Shown: piece after piece, positions 45,543 to 53,909 of the stretch
Layout of the letters: every line of letters starts with the position of its first letter
Position numbering within the stretch: the first letter of the stretch is position 1
From: JAZKHT01 sp040385245
GTDB lineage: Bacteria > Pseudomonadota > Alphaproteobacteria > Rhodobacterales > Rhodobacteraceae
Direction of reading: 5' to 3'
Assembly: GCA_040385245.1 (NCBI GenBank)
Contig: JAZKHT010000008.1
Location: forward strand, 410,176 to 474,175
DNA: 64,000 nucleotides
Notes under the pieces: model-generated
Seen by the model: the letters and a program-made list of their open reading frames with translations, nothing else
Databases searched by the model: none
What the model was told of the DNA's origin: nothing
Made by a program: the position numbers and the translations under genes

Positions 45543-46751
45543 ATGTACCGCGTCTCGCCCTTTGTTCGCCACTTTGCCTGGGCGCTTTTGGGCGGTGTCG
45601 GACTGGCAACGCTGTGGGTCAACATATCCCCCGCCAGCTATTACGACACGATCGAGTGGCGGCTGGCGGACATGCCGGTGCCGCTGTGGCTGGCCCCTGC
45701 CCCGTTCAGCCTGACACCGATGTCGATTGTGTCAGATGGCTTGATGGCGCTGTTTCTGTTCTTTGTCGGCAAGGAATTGTGGGAATCGCTGGTGCTGGAA
45801 CGCGGCGCTTTGGCGCAGCGGCGTGCGATCCTGCCGGGCGGGGCGGTTCTGGGCGGGGTGCTGGGGGCGGTGGTCGTGTGGTGGCTTGCCGCCGCGCTGT
45901 TCGAGACGGCGCAAGAGGCCACCCCGGGCGCGGGTTGGCCGGTGCCGGTCGGGTCGGACGTGGTGCTGTGCTATGTGTTCGGACGTCATGCCTTTGGCCG
46001 CAACCATCCGGCGCTGCATCTGCTGTTGCTGATCACCATCGCCAGCGACATTGTGGGGCTGGTGCTGTTGGGGCTGGCCTATCCGGCCACCGGTCTGCGG
46101 CTGGTCTGGTTGCTGCTGCCGCTGGGGGCATCGGTTGGGGTCTGGGCGCTGTTCGGGCGGATCGACCGGCGCGCGACAGAGTTGCAACGGCAGCGCAGCA
46201 TGGCGCTTTGGCCCTATGTTCTGGCGGGTCTTGCCTCATACATCGGGGTTGCGGCGGCAGGACTGCCGCCGGCGCTGGGGCTGCTGCCGGTGATCCCGGC
46301 CATCCCGCACGCCGACCGCGCCTTTGGCCTGTTCGCCGAGGCCGAGGAATTCCTGCACGATCCGTTGAACCGTCTGGCGCATCTGCTGGTACGGCCCTTG
46401 GGCGTCGTGCTGTTCCTGTTCGGCCTGACGCGCGGCGGCATCGATCTGGGCGCGCTGGCACCCACCACGGGCATCGTGCTGGCGGCCCTGTGGATCGGCA
46501 AGCCGGTCGGCCTGATGGCAGGGGTCCTGAGTATCGCCGCCGCGACCCGGATGCCGCTGCCCGCCGGGCTGTCATTGCGCGATCTGGTGGTGTTGTCGCT
46601 GATTGCCGGGATCGGCTTTACCGTGCCTGTGCTGGCCATAGACACGGCCCTGCCTGGCGGGGCGATGACCGAGGCTGCGCGTCTGGGCCTTGGTTTAAGC
46701 CTGCTGATCGGGCCGTTTGCCCTGCTGATTGCGCGATTTTTGCCGCGCTGA
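45543..46751 (+). CDS. nhaA: NhaA-type Na+/H+ antiporter with altered Asp pair
   Basis: 402-residue NhaA-fold transporter with about 12 spans. Family landmarks are LMALFLFFVGKELWESL, PVGSDVVLCYVFGRHAFG (Asp139, equivalent of E. coli Asp133) and LWIGKPVGL (Lys equivalent to Lys300). The paired Asp163-Asp164 of NhaA is here Ser168-Asp169 (TIASDIVGL), so only one of the two ion-binding acids remains. It may be electroneutral or handle another ion. ATG 45543 was chosen; GTG 45531 is possible. Confidence 0.83.
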   Translation: MYRVSPFVRHFAWALLGGVGLATLWVNISPASYYDTIEWRLADMPVPLWLAPAPFSLTPMSIVSDGLMALFLFFVGKELWESLVLERGALAQRRAILPGGAVLGGVLGAVVVWWLAAALFETAQEATPGAGWPVPVGSDVVLCYVFGRHAFGRNHPALHLLLLITIASDIVGLVLLGLAYPATGLRLVWLLLPLGASVGVWALFGRIDRRATELQRQRSMALWPYVLAGLASYIGVAAAGLPPALGLLPVIPAIPHADRAFGLFAEAEEFLHDPLNRLAHLLVRPLGVVLFLFGLTRGGIDLGALAPTTGIVLAALWIGKPVGLMAGVLSIAAATRMPLPAGLSLRDLVVLSLIAGIGFTVPVLAIDTALPGGAMTEAARLGLGLSLLIGPFALLIARFLPR

Positions 46752-46835
46752 TTGTCTACATGCGCGGAAACAGTGCGCCCCGCTTGCCAGACCATTGTCA
46801 GCGTCCCGGCCTTTCAGACATAATACCGCCCTAAA

Positions 46836-46852
46836 GGATGGATAAACCATCC
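46836..46852. promoter_or_regulatory. Inverted repeat GGATGG-ATAAA-CCATCC upstream of kpsT
   Basis: Perfect 6-bp inverted repeat with 5-nt spacer in the 211-nt gap between nhaA and the capsule genes, about 110 nt before the kpsT start. Possible operator or leader hairpin. The gap otherwise holds nothing recognisable. Confidence 0.3.
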
Positions 46853-46962
46853 GGGTGTAGGCTGGCGTCAAGTCCGTCTGACATCAACAGTCCCGGGGAA
46901 GGATCACCCGGGCCGGTTCAGGCAACCGGAGGCGGGGCACATGTTCGCAAAGGGGGGCGCGC

Positions 46963-47616
46963 ATGATCGAGTTTGATACCGTCAGCAAGTCCTTCTGGAC
47001 GGGCCGGCAACGCAAGATCATTCTGGACCGCGCGTCGTTCCGCGTTGAACTGGGCCGGTCGATGGGCATCCTTGCCCCGAACGGCGCGGGCAAGACCACG
47101 ATCATCAACATGATGTCAGGCTTGGAAAAGCCGGACGAAGGGCGGATCACCCGCACCTCGCGCATCTCGTTTCCACTCGGGTTCATGGGCGGGGTGATCG
47201 CGAAACATTCCGCGACCGAGAACAGCCGCTATATCGCCCGGCTCTATGGTCTTGATCCCGACTATGTCGAAAGCTTTTGCCGCTGGCTGTGCGGGATCGA
47301 GGAATATTTTGACCGCCCCGTCGGCACCTATTCCGCAGGGATGCGGTCGCGGTTCTCGTTCTCACTGCTGCTGGCTCTGGATTTCGACATCTATCTGATC
47401 GACGAAGGGATGCCCGGCACCACGGATGTGGAATTCAACCGCAAGGCCGGGGCCATCCTGCGCGAGCGGCTTGAGAATACCACCATCGTCGTCGTGTCGC
47501 ATCAGGCCCAGACGATCGAGAAATTCTGCTCCAGCGCGGCGGTGCTGCGCAACGGGCAGCTTTACATGTGCGATACCCTGGAAGAAGCAAAGCGGCTGTA
47601 TGAATATGAAACTTAA
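46963..47616 (+). CDS. kpsT: Capsular polysaccharide ABC exporter ATPase (KpsT-like)
   Basis: 217-residue ABC ATPase of the KpsT/Wzt capsule export group. Walker A is APNGAGKTT. The signature is degenerate (TYSAGMRSRFSFSLLL in place of LSGGQ), as usual in this group. Walker B is DIYLIDEGM, followed by PGTTDVEF where relatives have a VGD motif, and switch His in VVVSHQAQTIE. It overlaps kpsE by 11 nt. The permease KpsM is not in this window. Confidence 0.9.
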   Translation: MIEFDTVSKSFWTGRQRKIILDRASFRVELGRSMGILAPNGAGKTTIINMMSGLEKPDEGRITRTSRISFPLGFMGGVIAKHSATENSRYIARLYGLDPDYVESFCRWLCGIEEYFDRPVGTYSAGMRSRFSFSLLLALDFDIYLIDEGMPGTTDVEFNRKAGAILRERLENTTIVVVSHQAQTIEKFCSSAAVLRNGQLYMCDTLEEAKRLYEYET

Positions 47617-49327
47617 GGTTAAACGGTTCAACACCCGCCGGGCCGACCCGGTTGCACCCACCGCCGACCCTGCCCGCGCATCGACACAGCCATCCCAACC
47701 GGCAGGCGCACCCGTGCAGACGACCACACCGTCGCCCCGCATCGGCATGTCAGGCCCGCCGCCGCGCGCGGCCAATGCCACGCCGACCGATGTAATGATG
47801 TTTGCCCAGACCGATGACGGCTTTGGCAATGAACCCTTCGCCACCGCCCGCGCGCCCGACCCCATGCCCGCCGTCGGCACCGATATCGACGCCATCCGGC
47901 GCGAAGGGTTGTCGGGCCGGCAGTTGCGCATGGCGCGGCGCATGGCGCAAAAGCAGGGGCTGCCTGCGACGTCTGACTTTGACGCCGTCCGGTTGCTGCG
48001 GGCGGCGGGCATTGATCCCTTTGCACGCTCGTCGATGCTGGAGTTGATCAGCGGCGGGTCCGACCCGGACGAGTCGGCACCCGCGTCCAACCTGCCCGTG
48101 CCAGCGGGCGACGGCGTGCGCCTGCCCCAGACCATCAAGCCGATGCAGATGCCATCGCCGGGCGCGCGCGCCGAAACCGGGCATATGGCGGAAATGCAGG
48201 TGATCCAACGCGATCTGGCCCGCCGCCGCCGCCGCCGGTCCATGCTGCTGATGGCGCGGCTGATGGCCTTTGTGTTTCTGCCTGCGATGCTGGCGGGCTA
48301 TTATTTCTACTTTGTCGCAACACCGCTTTATGCAACCAAGACCGAATTCGTGATCCAGCAGGCGGAACCTGCGGCGGCGGCGGGCATGTCCAGCTTGCTG
48401 CGCGGCACGGCCCTTGCCACGTCACAGGATTCGATTGCCGTGCAGGGCTATCTGCAATCGCGCGATGCGATGATGCGTCTGGACAAGGACAACGGGTTTC
48501 GCGCGGCCTTCAGCGACCCGACCATCGACCCGATCCAGCGCCTTGCGCCCGATGCGACGCTTGAGGCGGCCTACAAGCTGTATCAGCGCAACGTGAAAAT
48601 CTCGTTCGACCCGACCGAGGGCTTGATCCGGATGGAGGTGATCGCCCCCGATCCGCAGCAATCGGCCGAGTTTTCCCGCGCACTGATCCGCTATGCCGAA
48701 GAACAGGTCGATCACCTGACCCAGCGCCTGCGCGAAGACCAGATGAAAGGCGCGCGCCAATCCTATGACGAGGCCGAGGCCAAGATGTTGGACGCACAGC
48801 GCCGCATGGTCGAAATGCAGGAACGGCTGCAAGTCATTTCGTCCGACATCGAGGTCAGTCTGGTGACAAGCCAGATCGGCGCGCTGGAATCGCAACTGAC
48901 AACCGACAGGCTGTCACTGGCGCAGATGGAAAGCAACGAAGAGCCCAACGTCGCCCGGATGGAGCCGCTGAAACGCCGGATTGCCACGTTGGAGGCGGAA
49001 ATCGCCACCCTGCGCGGCAAGTTGACGGCGGATACCAGCGTCGGCCAGTCGCTGGCGCAGATCCGGTCCGAACTGCTGGTGGCGGAAGCAGAGGTGGCGA
49101 CGCGCACTCTGATGCTGAATCAGTCGGCGCAATCCATGGAAACCGCCCGGGTGGAGGCGAACCGTCAGGTCCGTTACCTCTCTCTTGCGGTGAACCCCGT
49201 TGCCCCGGACGAGGCGACATATCCCCGCGCATTCGAAAACACGGCGGTGGCCCTTTTGATCTTCGCGGGTATATACCTGATGATCTCGATGACCGCCGCA
49301 ATCCTGCGCGAACAGGTCTCGGCCTGA
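47606..49327 (+). CDS. kpsE: Capsule export inner-membrane protein (KpsE/RkpR-like) with long N-terminal extension
   Basis: 573-residue polysaccharide copolymerase-type protein. Residues 1-210 are a Pro/Ala-rich cytoplasmic extension with a conserved-looking block EGLSGRQLRMARRMAQKQGLP. TM1 is at about 215-238 (MARLMAFVFLPAMLAGYYF), then a periplasmic coiled-coil region (roughly 365-510), and TM2 near the C-terminus (VALLIFAGIYLMISMTAAIL). E. coli KpsE is about 380 residues and lacks the extension. Start ATG 47606, inside kpsT. Confidence 0.87.
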   Translation: MKLKVKRFNTRRADPVAPTADPARASTQPSQPAGAPVQTTTPSPRIGMSGPPPRAANATPTDVMMFAQTDDGFGNEPFATARAPDPMPAVGTDIDAIRREGLSGRQLRMARRMAQKQGLPATSDFDAVRLLRAAGIDPFARSSMLELISGGSDPDESAPASNLPVPAGDGVRLPQTIKPMQMPSPGARAETGHMAEMQVIQRDLARRRRRRSMLLMARLMAFVFLPAMLAGYYFYFVATPLYATKTEFVIQQAEPAAAAGMSSLLRGTALATSQDSIAVQGYLQSRDAMMRLDKDNGFRAAFSDPTIDPIQRLAPDATLEAAYKLYQRNVKISFDPTEGLIRMEVIAPDPQQSAEFSRALIRYAEEQVDHLTQRLREDQMKGARQSYDEAEAKMLDAQRRMVEMQERLQVISSDIEVSLVTSQIGALESQLTTDRLSLAQMESNEEPNVARMEPLKRRIATLEAEIATLRGKLTADTSVGQSLAQIRSELLVAEAEVATRTLMLNQSAQSMETARVEANRQVRYLSLAVNPVAPDEATYPRAFENTAVALLIFAGIYLMISMTAAILREQVSA

Positions 49328-49340
49328 GGGAAGACGACCA

Positions 49341-50171
49341 ATGAAAGATGTGCGGATCGGCGGCCTGACCGTCGGCAACGACCAGCCCCTGCTGGTGATC
49401 GCGGGCCCCTGCCAATTGGAAAGCCTTGACCACGCGCAGATGATCGCGGGCACCATGCTTGAGGCATGCCGTGCCGCAGGCGCGCAATACGTATTCAAGG
49501 GCAGCTATGACAAGGCCAACCGCACCTCGCTTTCGGGGAAACGCGGTGTGGGGATGGAAGAGGGGATCAAGATCCTGTCGGCCGTCAAGGAAATGGGGAT
49601 GCCGGTGCTGACTGACATCCACGATGCGGGTCAGGCCCGCGAGGCGGCGCGCGTCGTCGACATCATCCAGATCCCCGCCTTCCTGTGCCGCCAGACCGAC
49701 CTTTTGCTGGCCGCAGGTCAGACCGGGGCCGTGGTGAACATCAAGAAGGGTCAGTTCCTGGCCCCGTGGGACATGGGAAATGTCGCGGACAAGGTGGCAT
49801 CGACGGGCAACGACCGGATCTTGCTGACCGAACGCGGCACCTCGTTTGGTTACAACACGCTGGTGGCCGATATGCGCGGCCTGCCGACGATGATGAAGAC
49901 GGGCTATCCGGTGATCATGGACGCGACCCATTCGGTGCAGCAGCCAGGCGGGCAAGGCACATCCAGCGGCGGGCAGCGCGAATTCGCCCCGGTGATGGCG
50001 CGCTGTGCGGTCAGTCTGGGCATCGCGGGCGTATTCATCGAAACGCACGAGGCCCCCGACACAGCCCCGTCCGACGGGCCGAACATGATCCCGCTGGACC
50101 AGATGGCCACGCTTGTGGGCAGCCTGATGGAGTTTGACAAACTGGCAAAGGCCAACCCGATCCGCGTCTGA
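49341..50171 (+). CDS. kdsA: 3-deoxy-8-phosphooctulonate (KDO-8-P) synthase
   Basis: 276-residue aldolase joining PEP and arabinose-5-P to make KDO-8-P for LPS or for the lipid linker of capsule. Motifs are KGSYDKANRTS, KKGQFLAPWDM, GTSFGYNTLV and DATHSVQQPGG. Cys24 in IAGPCQLES, with His, Glu (IETHEAP) and Asp (PSDGPNM), marks the metal-dependent class, unlike E. coli KdsA which has Asn. It lies 13 nt after kpsE, linking KDO supply to capsule export. Confidence 0.95.
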   Translation: MKDVRIGGLTVGNDQPLLVIAGPCQLESLDHAQMIAGTMLEACRAAGAQYVFKGSYDKANRTSLSGKRGVGMEEGIKILSAVKEMGMPVLTDIHDAGQAREAARVVDIIQIPAFLCRQTDLLLAAGQTGAVVNIKKGQFLAPWDMGNVADKVASTGNDRILLTERGTSFGYNTLVADMRGLPTMMKTGYPVIMDATHSVQQPGGQGTSSGGQREFAPVMARCAVSLGIAGVFIETHEAPDTAPSDGPNMIPLDQMATLVGSLMEFDKLAKANPIRV

Positions 50172-50180
50172 ACGCAAGGC

Positions 50181-50262
50181 GATTTTTCTGCGAAAAATCG
50201 GGCGTCAGGGCGACGTGTCGGCCCCTGGCCGCCGGGGATTGAGTATTTGGGCAAAGAAAAAG
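50181..50262 (+). repeat. Composite 3'-end repeat after kdsA
   Basis: Stem-loop GATTTTTCTGCGAAAAATC (50181-50199) 9 nt after the kdsA stop. After 41 nt comes the box GAGTATTTGGGCAAAGAAAA (from 50241). The arrangement matches the copies after the ABC ATPase and sseB genes. Confidence 0.65.
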
Positions 50263-50280
50263 CAGGCAGGAGGGGCGCGT

Positions 50281-51459
50281 TCAGGCCACCTGCCCCGCCG
50301 CCCAACCCGATGACCAGGCCCATTGGAAATTGTAGCCCCCCAGCCAGCCCGTGACATCGACCACCTCGCCCACGAAATAAAGACCGGGCACACCGCGCGC
50401 CTGCATCGTGCGCCCGTCCAGCGCATCGGTATCAACTCCGCCCAGCGTCACTTCGGCGGTGCGATAGCCTTCGGACCCGACAGGCACCAGACGCCAGCCC
50501 TGCACCAACCCTGCGACCCGCTCCAGATTGGCCCGCGATTGTTCGGCCAGGGGGCCGGCGATGCCCGACGCCTCTTCCAGATGGCGGGCCAGCTTTTCCG
50601 GCACGATCCGCGCCAGTGCCGTGCGCAGGGCCGCGCGCCCGGCGCTCTGCTTTTCCGCCGCCAGCAACGCCGCCACATCGCGCCCCGGAGCCAGGTTCAG
50701 GCTGATCGCCTCGCCCTCGCGCCAATGACTCGAGATTTGCAGGATCGCAGGCCCAGACAGACCCCGGTGGGTGAACAGAACCGCCTCGTCAAAGCTGGTG
50801 CGCGTGCTGCTGACACAGGCCGCGGTGGCCACCCCGGCAAGGGGGCGCATCCAGGCAAGTTCCTGTTCGGCAAAGGTCAGGGGCACCAGACCGGGCCGCG
50901 TGTCCATCAGGGGCAGGCCAAAGCTTTCCGCAACCCGGTAGCCATAGCCGCTGGCCCCCATCTTGGGGATAGACTTGCCGCCCGTCGCCACGATGACCGA
51001 CGCCGCCAGAACCGGACCACGGGCCGTGTCCACCTCGAACCCCTGCCCGGTGCGCCGCACATCCCCCAGCGCACAGCCCAGCCACAGATCCACGCCCGCC
51101 TGCGCCATATCGCCCAACAGCAGCGCCACCACCTGCGTGGCCGGGCCATCGCAAAACAACTGGCCAAGCGTCTTTTCGTGCCAGGCAATCCCAGCCGCAT
51201 CCAGACGCGCGATGAAATCGGCAGGCGTGTGACGTTTCAGCGCCGACAGCGCAAAGCGCGGATTTTTTGACAGAAACCTGTCCGCCGCCGTGCCCGTGTT
51301 GGTGAAATTGCACCGCCCCCCGCCCGAGATGCGGATCTTTTCCCCCGCCGCCTGTGCATGATCAATCACCAGCACACGCCGACCGCGGCGGCCCGCCTCG
51401 ATGCTTGCGTACATGCCGGCGGCACCGGCGCCCAGAATGACCACGTCAACCTTGTGCAT
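50281..51459 (-). CDS. NAD(P)/FAD-dependent oxidoreductase (BaiN/HI0933-like)
   Basis: 392-residue flavoprotein. FAD-binding Rossmann motif VVILGAGAAGMYASIEAGRRG, then the family block GEKIRISGGGRCNFTN, GGKSIPKMGASGYGY and a C-terminal GEVVDVTGWLGGYNFQWAWSSG. HI0933-family proteins are conserved, with few assigned reactions. The start at ATG 51459 removes upstream sequence that has no similarity to the family. Confidence 0.9.
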   Translation of the reverse strand: MHKVDVVILGAGAAGMYASIEAGRRGRRVLVIDHAQAAGEKIRISGGGRCNFTNTGTAADRFLSKNPRFALSALKRHTPADFIARLDAAGIAWHEKTLGQLFCDGPATQVVALLLGDMAQAGVDLWLGCALGDVRRTGQGFEVDTARGPVLAASVIVATGGKSIPKMGASGYGYRVAESFGLPLMDTRPGLVPLTFAEQELAWMRPLAGVATAACVSSTRTSFDEAVLFTHRGLSGPAILQISSHWREGEAISLNLAPGRDVAALLAAEKQSAGRAALRTALARIVPEKLARHLEEASGIAGPLAEQSRANLERVAGLVQGWRLVPVGSEGYRTAEVTLGGVDTDALDGRTMQARGVPGLYFVGEVVDVTGWLGGYNFQWAWSSGWAAGQVA

Positions 51460-51571
51460 GGCCCCCTGTACCCGCTTGACCGTCTGCTGACAACGTCCTG
51501 ATCCACCCGCAAGTTTTTTCCGCGAAACCCCCTTGCACCCCCCCAAGGGCTTCGCTAAACACCGCCGCAGT

Positions 51572-51646
51572 TGGGGCGTCGCCAAGCGGTAAGGCATCGG
51601 TTTTTGGTACCGACATACCCAGGTTCGAATCCTGGCGCCCCAGCCA
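51572..51646 (+). tRNA. tRNA-Gln (anticodon UUG)
   Basis: 75-nt cloverleaf including encoded CCA: acceptor TGGGGCG/CGCCCCA, D-stem GCC/GGC, anticodon arm TCGGT-TTTTGGT-ACCGA placing TTG at the anticodon, T-loop GTTCGAATC. The last 23 nt (from 51624) recur at 62827 as the right end of an island, so this gene is the attachment site and is kept intact at the left junction. Confidence 0.95.
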
Positions 51647-51772
51647 ACTTCACCATCGCAGCGCGGACGCGACGGGCTTTGCCCGATGCCGTGCCAGGTT
51701 GGGTTTGGATTATCGACGGTGTGGGTTTTGGCGAGGCGGGGGGTGGGGTGACGTTGCCCCAAATGGTGCCCC
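51624..51772. repeat. attL direct repeat
   Basis: Left copy of the 149-bp repeat. The first 23 bases are the tRNA-Gln 3' part; the remaining 126 bases are non-coding GC-rich sequence. Offset to the right copy is 11203 bp, with 4 substitutions. Confidence 0.9.
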
Positions 51773-52070
51773 AGATGATGGAGTGGTCATAAGGTGTGTT
51801 TGACCACCCTATTATCAGCGACCTGAGGCTTTCCTAAACTCCGGAGCAAGGTCCGCTGTTGCGGAAGCAGACTCTCACCGGTTCGCCGAGAAGAGGGTCG
51901 GTCGGCACCGTTGCTGGCTGAGGAAAAGACACTTCGAAACGCTTCTAGCACTTTGCCACCTTGTTTCTTGAGCAGCCTTGGGAAGAAAAAAACGTAGCGC
52001 AATCATGCGCTCGGGTCCATGCTGCGCTGGCCGGGTAATGCCTAGCGCAATGTAAGGAGAGGGGACTACC
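51773..52070. other. Leader between attL and mscL, no supported gene
   Basis: 298 bases. One minus-strand frame (51787-52002) is open but has no ribosome site, a low-complexity Ser/Arg-rich product and no similarity I recognise. The mscL promoter probably lies here; GGAGAGGGGA at 52054-52063 is the mscL ribosome site. Confidence 0.5.
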
Positions 52071-52514
52071 ATGATCACCGAGTTTCGCGACTTTATAGCC
52101 AAAGGCAACGTGATGGACCTTGCTGTTGGCATTATCATCGGAGCGGCTTTCACTGCCATCGTCAGCAGCTTGGTGGCAGATATCATCAATCCGATCATCG
52201 GGCTCATCATCGGCGGCGCTGATTTTTCCAACCTCTATTACGTGATGTCTGGAGACGTGCCTGAGAGCGCTGGTCTGCAGGTCGCGCGGGACAGCGGCGC
52301 GGCCGTTTTCGCCTATGGAGCGTTTGTCACTGCCATCATCAATTTCCTGATCATTGCCTTCGTGGTGTTCATGCTAGTGAAGGGCGTGAACCGGATAAAG
52401 GATCGGGCTGTACAGAAGGGTAAGGAAGTTCCCTCGGCGCCAAAGGGTCCGACACAGGAGGAACTGTTGACGGACATTCGTGACCTCTTGGCAACCGGCC
52501 GCAACCCAAACTGA
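52071..52514 (+). CDS. mscL: Large-conductance mechanosensitive channel MscL
   Basis: 147-residue emergency osmotic release channel. N-terminal amphipathic helix MITEFRDFIAKGNVMDLAVG, TM1 with the pore lining VGIIIGAAFTAIVSSLVADI, periplasmic loop, TM2 FVTAIINFLIIAFVVFMLV, then the basic cytoplasmic bundle ending EELLTDIRDLL. Complete and probably functional. First cargo gene of the island. Confidence 0.95.
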   Translation: MITEFRDFIAKGNVMDLAVGIIIGAAFTAIVSSLVADIINPIIGLIIGGADFSNLYYVMSGDVPESAGLQVARDSGAAVFAYGAFVTAIINFLIIAFVVFMLVKGVNRIKDRAVQKGKEVPSAPKGPTQEELLTDIRDLLATGRNPN

Positions 52515-52641
52515 CGAGACGAGATAGACGTCGCGGCGCGCGGGAAAGCTCACGATTTCACAAGATTTGGATTGCCATGCCTCCGCTTGGTTAGACTGGT
52601 GGGACTTCAGGCGGCGCCGAACACGTCGATCAAGCTTATAG

Positions 52642-53358
52642 TCAAAGAGGCTCAACCCTTGTTGGCCCTTCCGGTCGAAAAGTGGCCAAGTACGGCTTTT
52701 TGGTATCGAGACCTTTAAAGCGATCCATTCCAAGGTAATGCTCAGGAGCAAGTGGTCGGAGGTCCGTCACTTCCCAGTAACGTGGGTTCTGCTGCTCTTC
52801 TAATGAGCCATGAGTGCTCTCTGGGCGATAGTCGAGACCCTTGGGGTGCTTTCCAGCTCTCCCATCCACTTGCTGCACATAATTCGCCATCCAGCGTACT
52901 TTTGGCATACCGGAAAACTGTGAATGGCTTGGGTATATATACACCGTAACCTGCTGCCCCTTACGGACTGCGTCCACTTCATCAAATACCTTCCACGCAC
53001 GGGTTCCAAAGGCTACTCGACCCACATGATCTACAGTCTCTAACGCAGAAGTAAGGTGCTCAAGTGGAACGGGTGCAAGAATAGAAACGTCTGCCTTGGA
53101 GGGTGCGTCCCTGCGCCAAATGGGTAAGGTATCGGGCGCGTAGATCATCAGGCGGCACGTCGCATCGCTTGACTTGTCACTGAGCTGGAAGGAAACATCG
53201 CTGCCCACGGTCTGAACTGAACCTTGTGAGACTTGGTGCTTTGCTTGCCCCAATTCATGCAAAATTACCAACTCGCTGGAGATCACGTCATCTATCCGGA
53301 ACCTCCGGATCCCCACATTGAAGACATCACCTTGTTTCAAGGAAAGGACAAGCGCCAT
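52642..53358 (-). CDS. Hypothetical island protein, 238 aa, CsrA-like N-terminus
   Basis: Not recognised as a whole. The first 35 residues (MALVLSLKQGDVFNVGIRRFRIDDV...) have the rhythm of CsrA (LVL-x-R/K-x-GE-x-hydrophobic-x-IG), so an RNA-binding beta-barrel is possible but weakly supported. The rest is soluble, with a Trp/Tyr-rich C-terminus (VRWMANYVQQVDG, PRYWEVTDLRPLAPEHYLGMDR). Convergent with mscL and divergent from the replication module. Confidence 0.55.
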   Translation of the reverse strand: MALVLSLKQGDVFNVGIRRFRIDDVISSELVILHELGQAKHQVSQGSVQTVGSDVSFQLSDKSSDATCRLMIYAPDTLPIWRRDAPSKADVSILAPVPLEHLTSALETVDHVGRVAFGTRAWKVFDEVDAVRKGQQVTVYIYPSHSQFSGMPKVRWMANYVQQVDGRAGKHPKGLDYRPESTHGSLEEQQNPRYWEVTDLRPLAPEHYLGMDRFKGLDTKKPYLATFRPEGPTRVEPL

Positions 53359-53517
53359 TAGTACACCCCTTTTTCCGTTAAAACGTTGTTATCGCGTTAT
53401 TTTAGCGTCCGTATCGTTCGCTAGCTAGTTCGGTGTCCAACAAGCTCCCCTTTGGCCCGTCGTTGCAGAAGCGCCCCAAGCTTTTGCTCAGAGGGCTCCT
53501 AGGGCCGGGAGGCACCT
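53359..53517. promoter_or_regulatory. AT-rich divergent region upstream of the replication module
   Basis: Contains GTTAAAACGTTGTTATCGCGTTATTTTAGCG, split here as positions 53377-53407, with partial dyads (AACGTT, GCGTTATTTTAGC). A plausible promoter or origin-like region. No iterons seen. Confidence 0.3.
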
Positions 53518-53823
53518 ATGCACCACGGCGTCGGGGTAGAGCGTGGCACAGGGTTAGGGTATCCAAAGGTGGCCTACATGCAAGGGGCTCGTTATCTTTG
53601 TCGCCATAAGCATCATGCTATCTATAAGCGGCAGGAAACGGTGCTGCAAATGGGTGCTCCGGACGGCTGCAGTGAATGTGATCGATGGCCTAACGGGACC
53701 TACGGGCATCGAGAAAGTATCTTCGTTAGAGACCAGAGCCACGCCTTGACGAATGGGCGGAATCATGCAAAAGGAACGCTGTTAAACGGTGCCTTCCGTG
53801 CCAGTAAAGAAAATCATTTTTGA
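53518..53823 (+). CDS. Possible small Cys/His-rich island protein, 101 aa
   Basis: ATG 53518 follows GGGAGG with 5-nt spacing. The product has CRHKHHAIYK and GCSECDRWPNG, which could bind metal. No family recognised and codon use is atypical, so it may be spurious. It precedes the helicase gene by 86 nt. Confidence 0.35.
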   Translation: MHHGVGVERGTGLGYPKVAYMQGARYLCRHKHHAIYKRQETVLQMGAPDGCSECDRWPNGTYGHRESIFVRDQSHALTNGRNHAKGTLLNGAFRASKENHF

Positions 53824-53909
53824 ACGACAGACTTTTCGCCGCCAAGCCTTTCACGGTACGGCTTTTTCACATAGGGGCGCAGAAGCGACCCCGACCATAA
53901 TGAGGACCC

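Noticed and set aside
51571..51792. Open frame spanning tRNA-Gln and attL (73 aa)
   Set aside because: It overlaps the tRNA. The equivalent frame in attR differs by non-synonymous changes in most substitutions, so the sequence is not under protein selection.
51787..52002. Minus-strand 71-aa frame after attL
   Set aside because: No ribosome site, low-complexity Ser/Arg composition and no recognisable family; more likely mscL leader.
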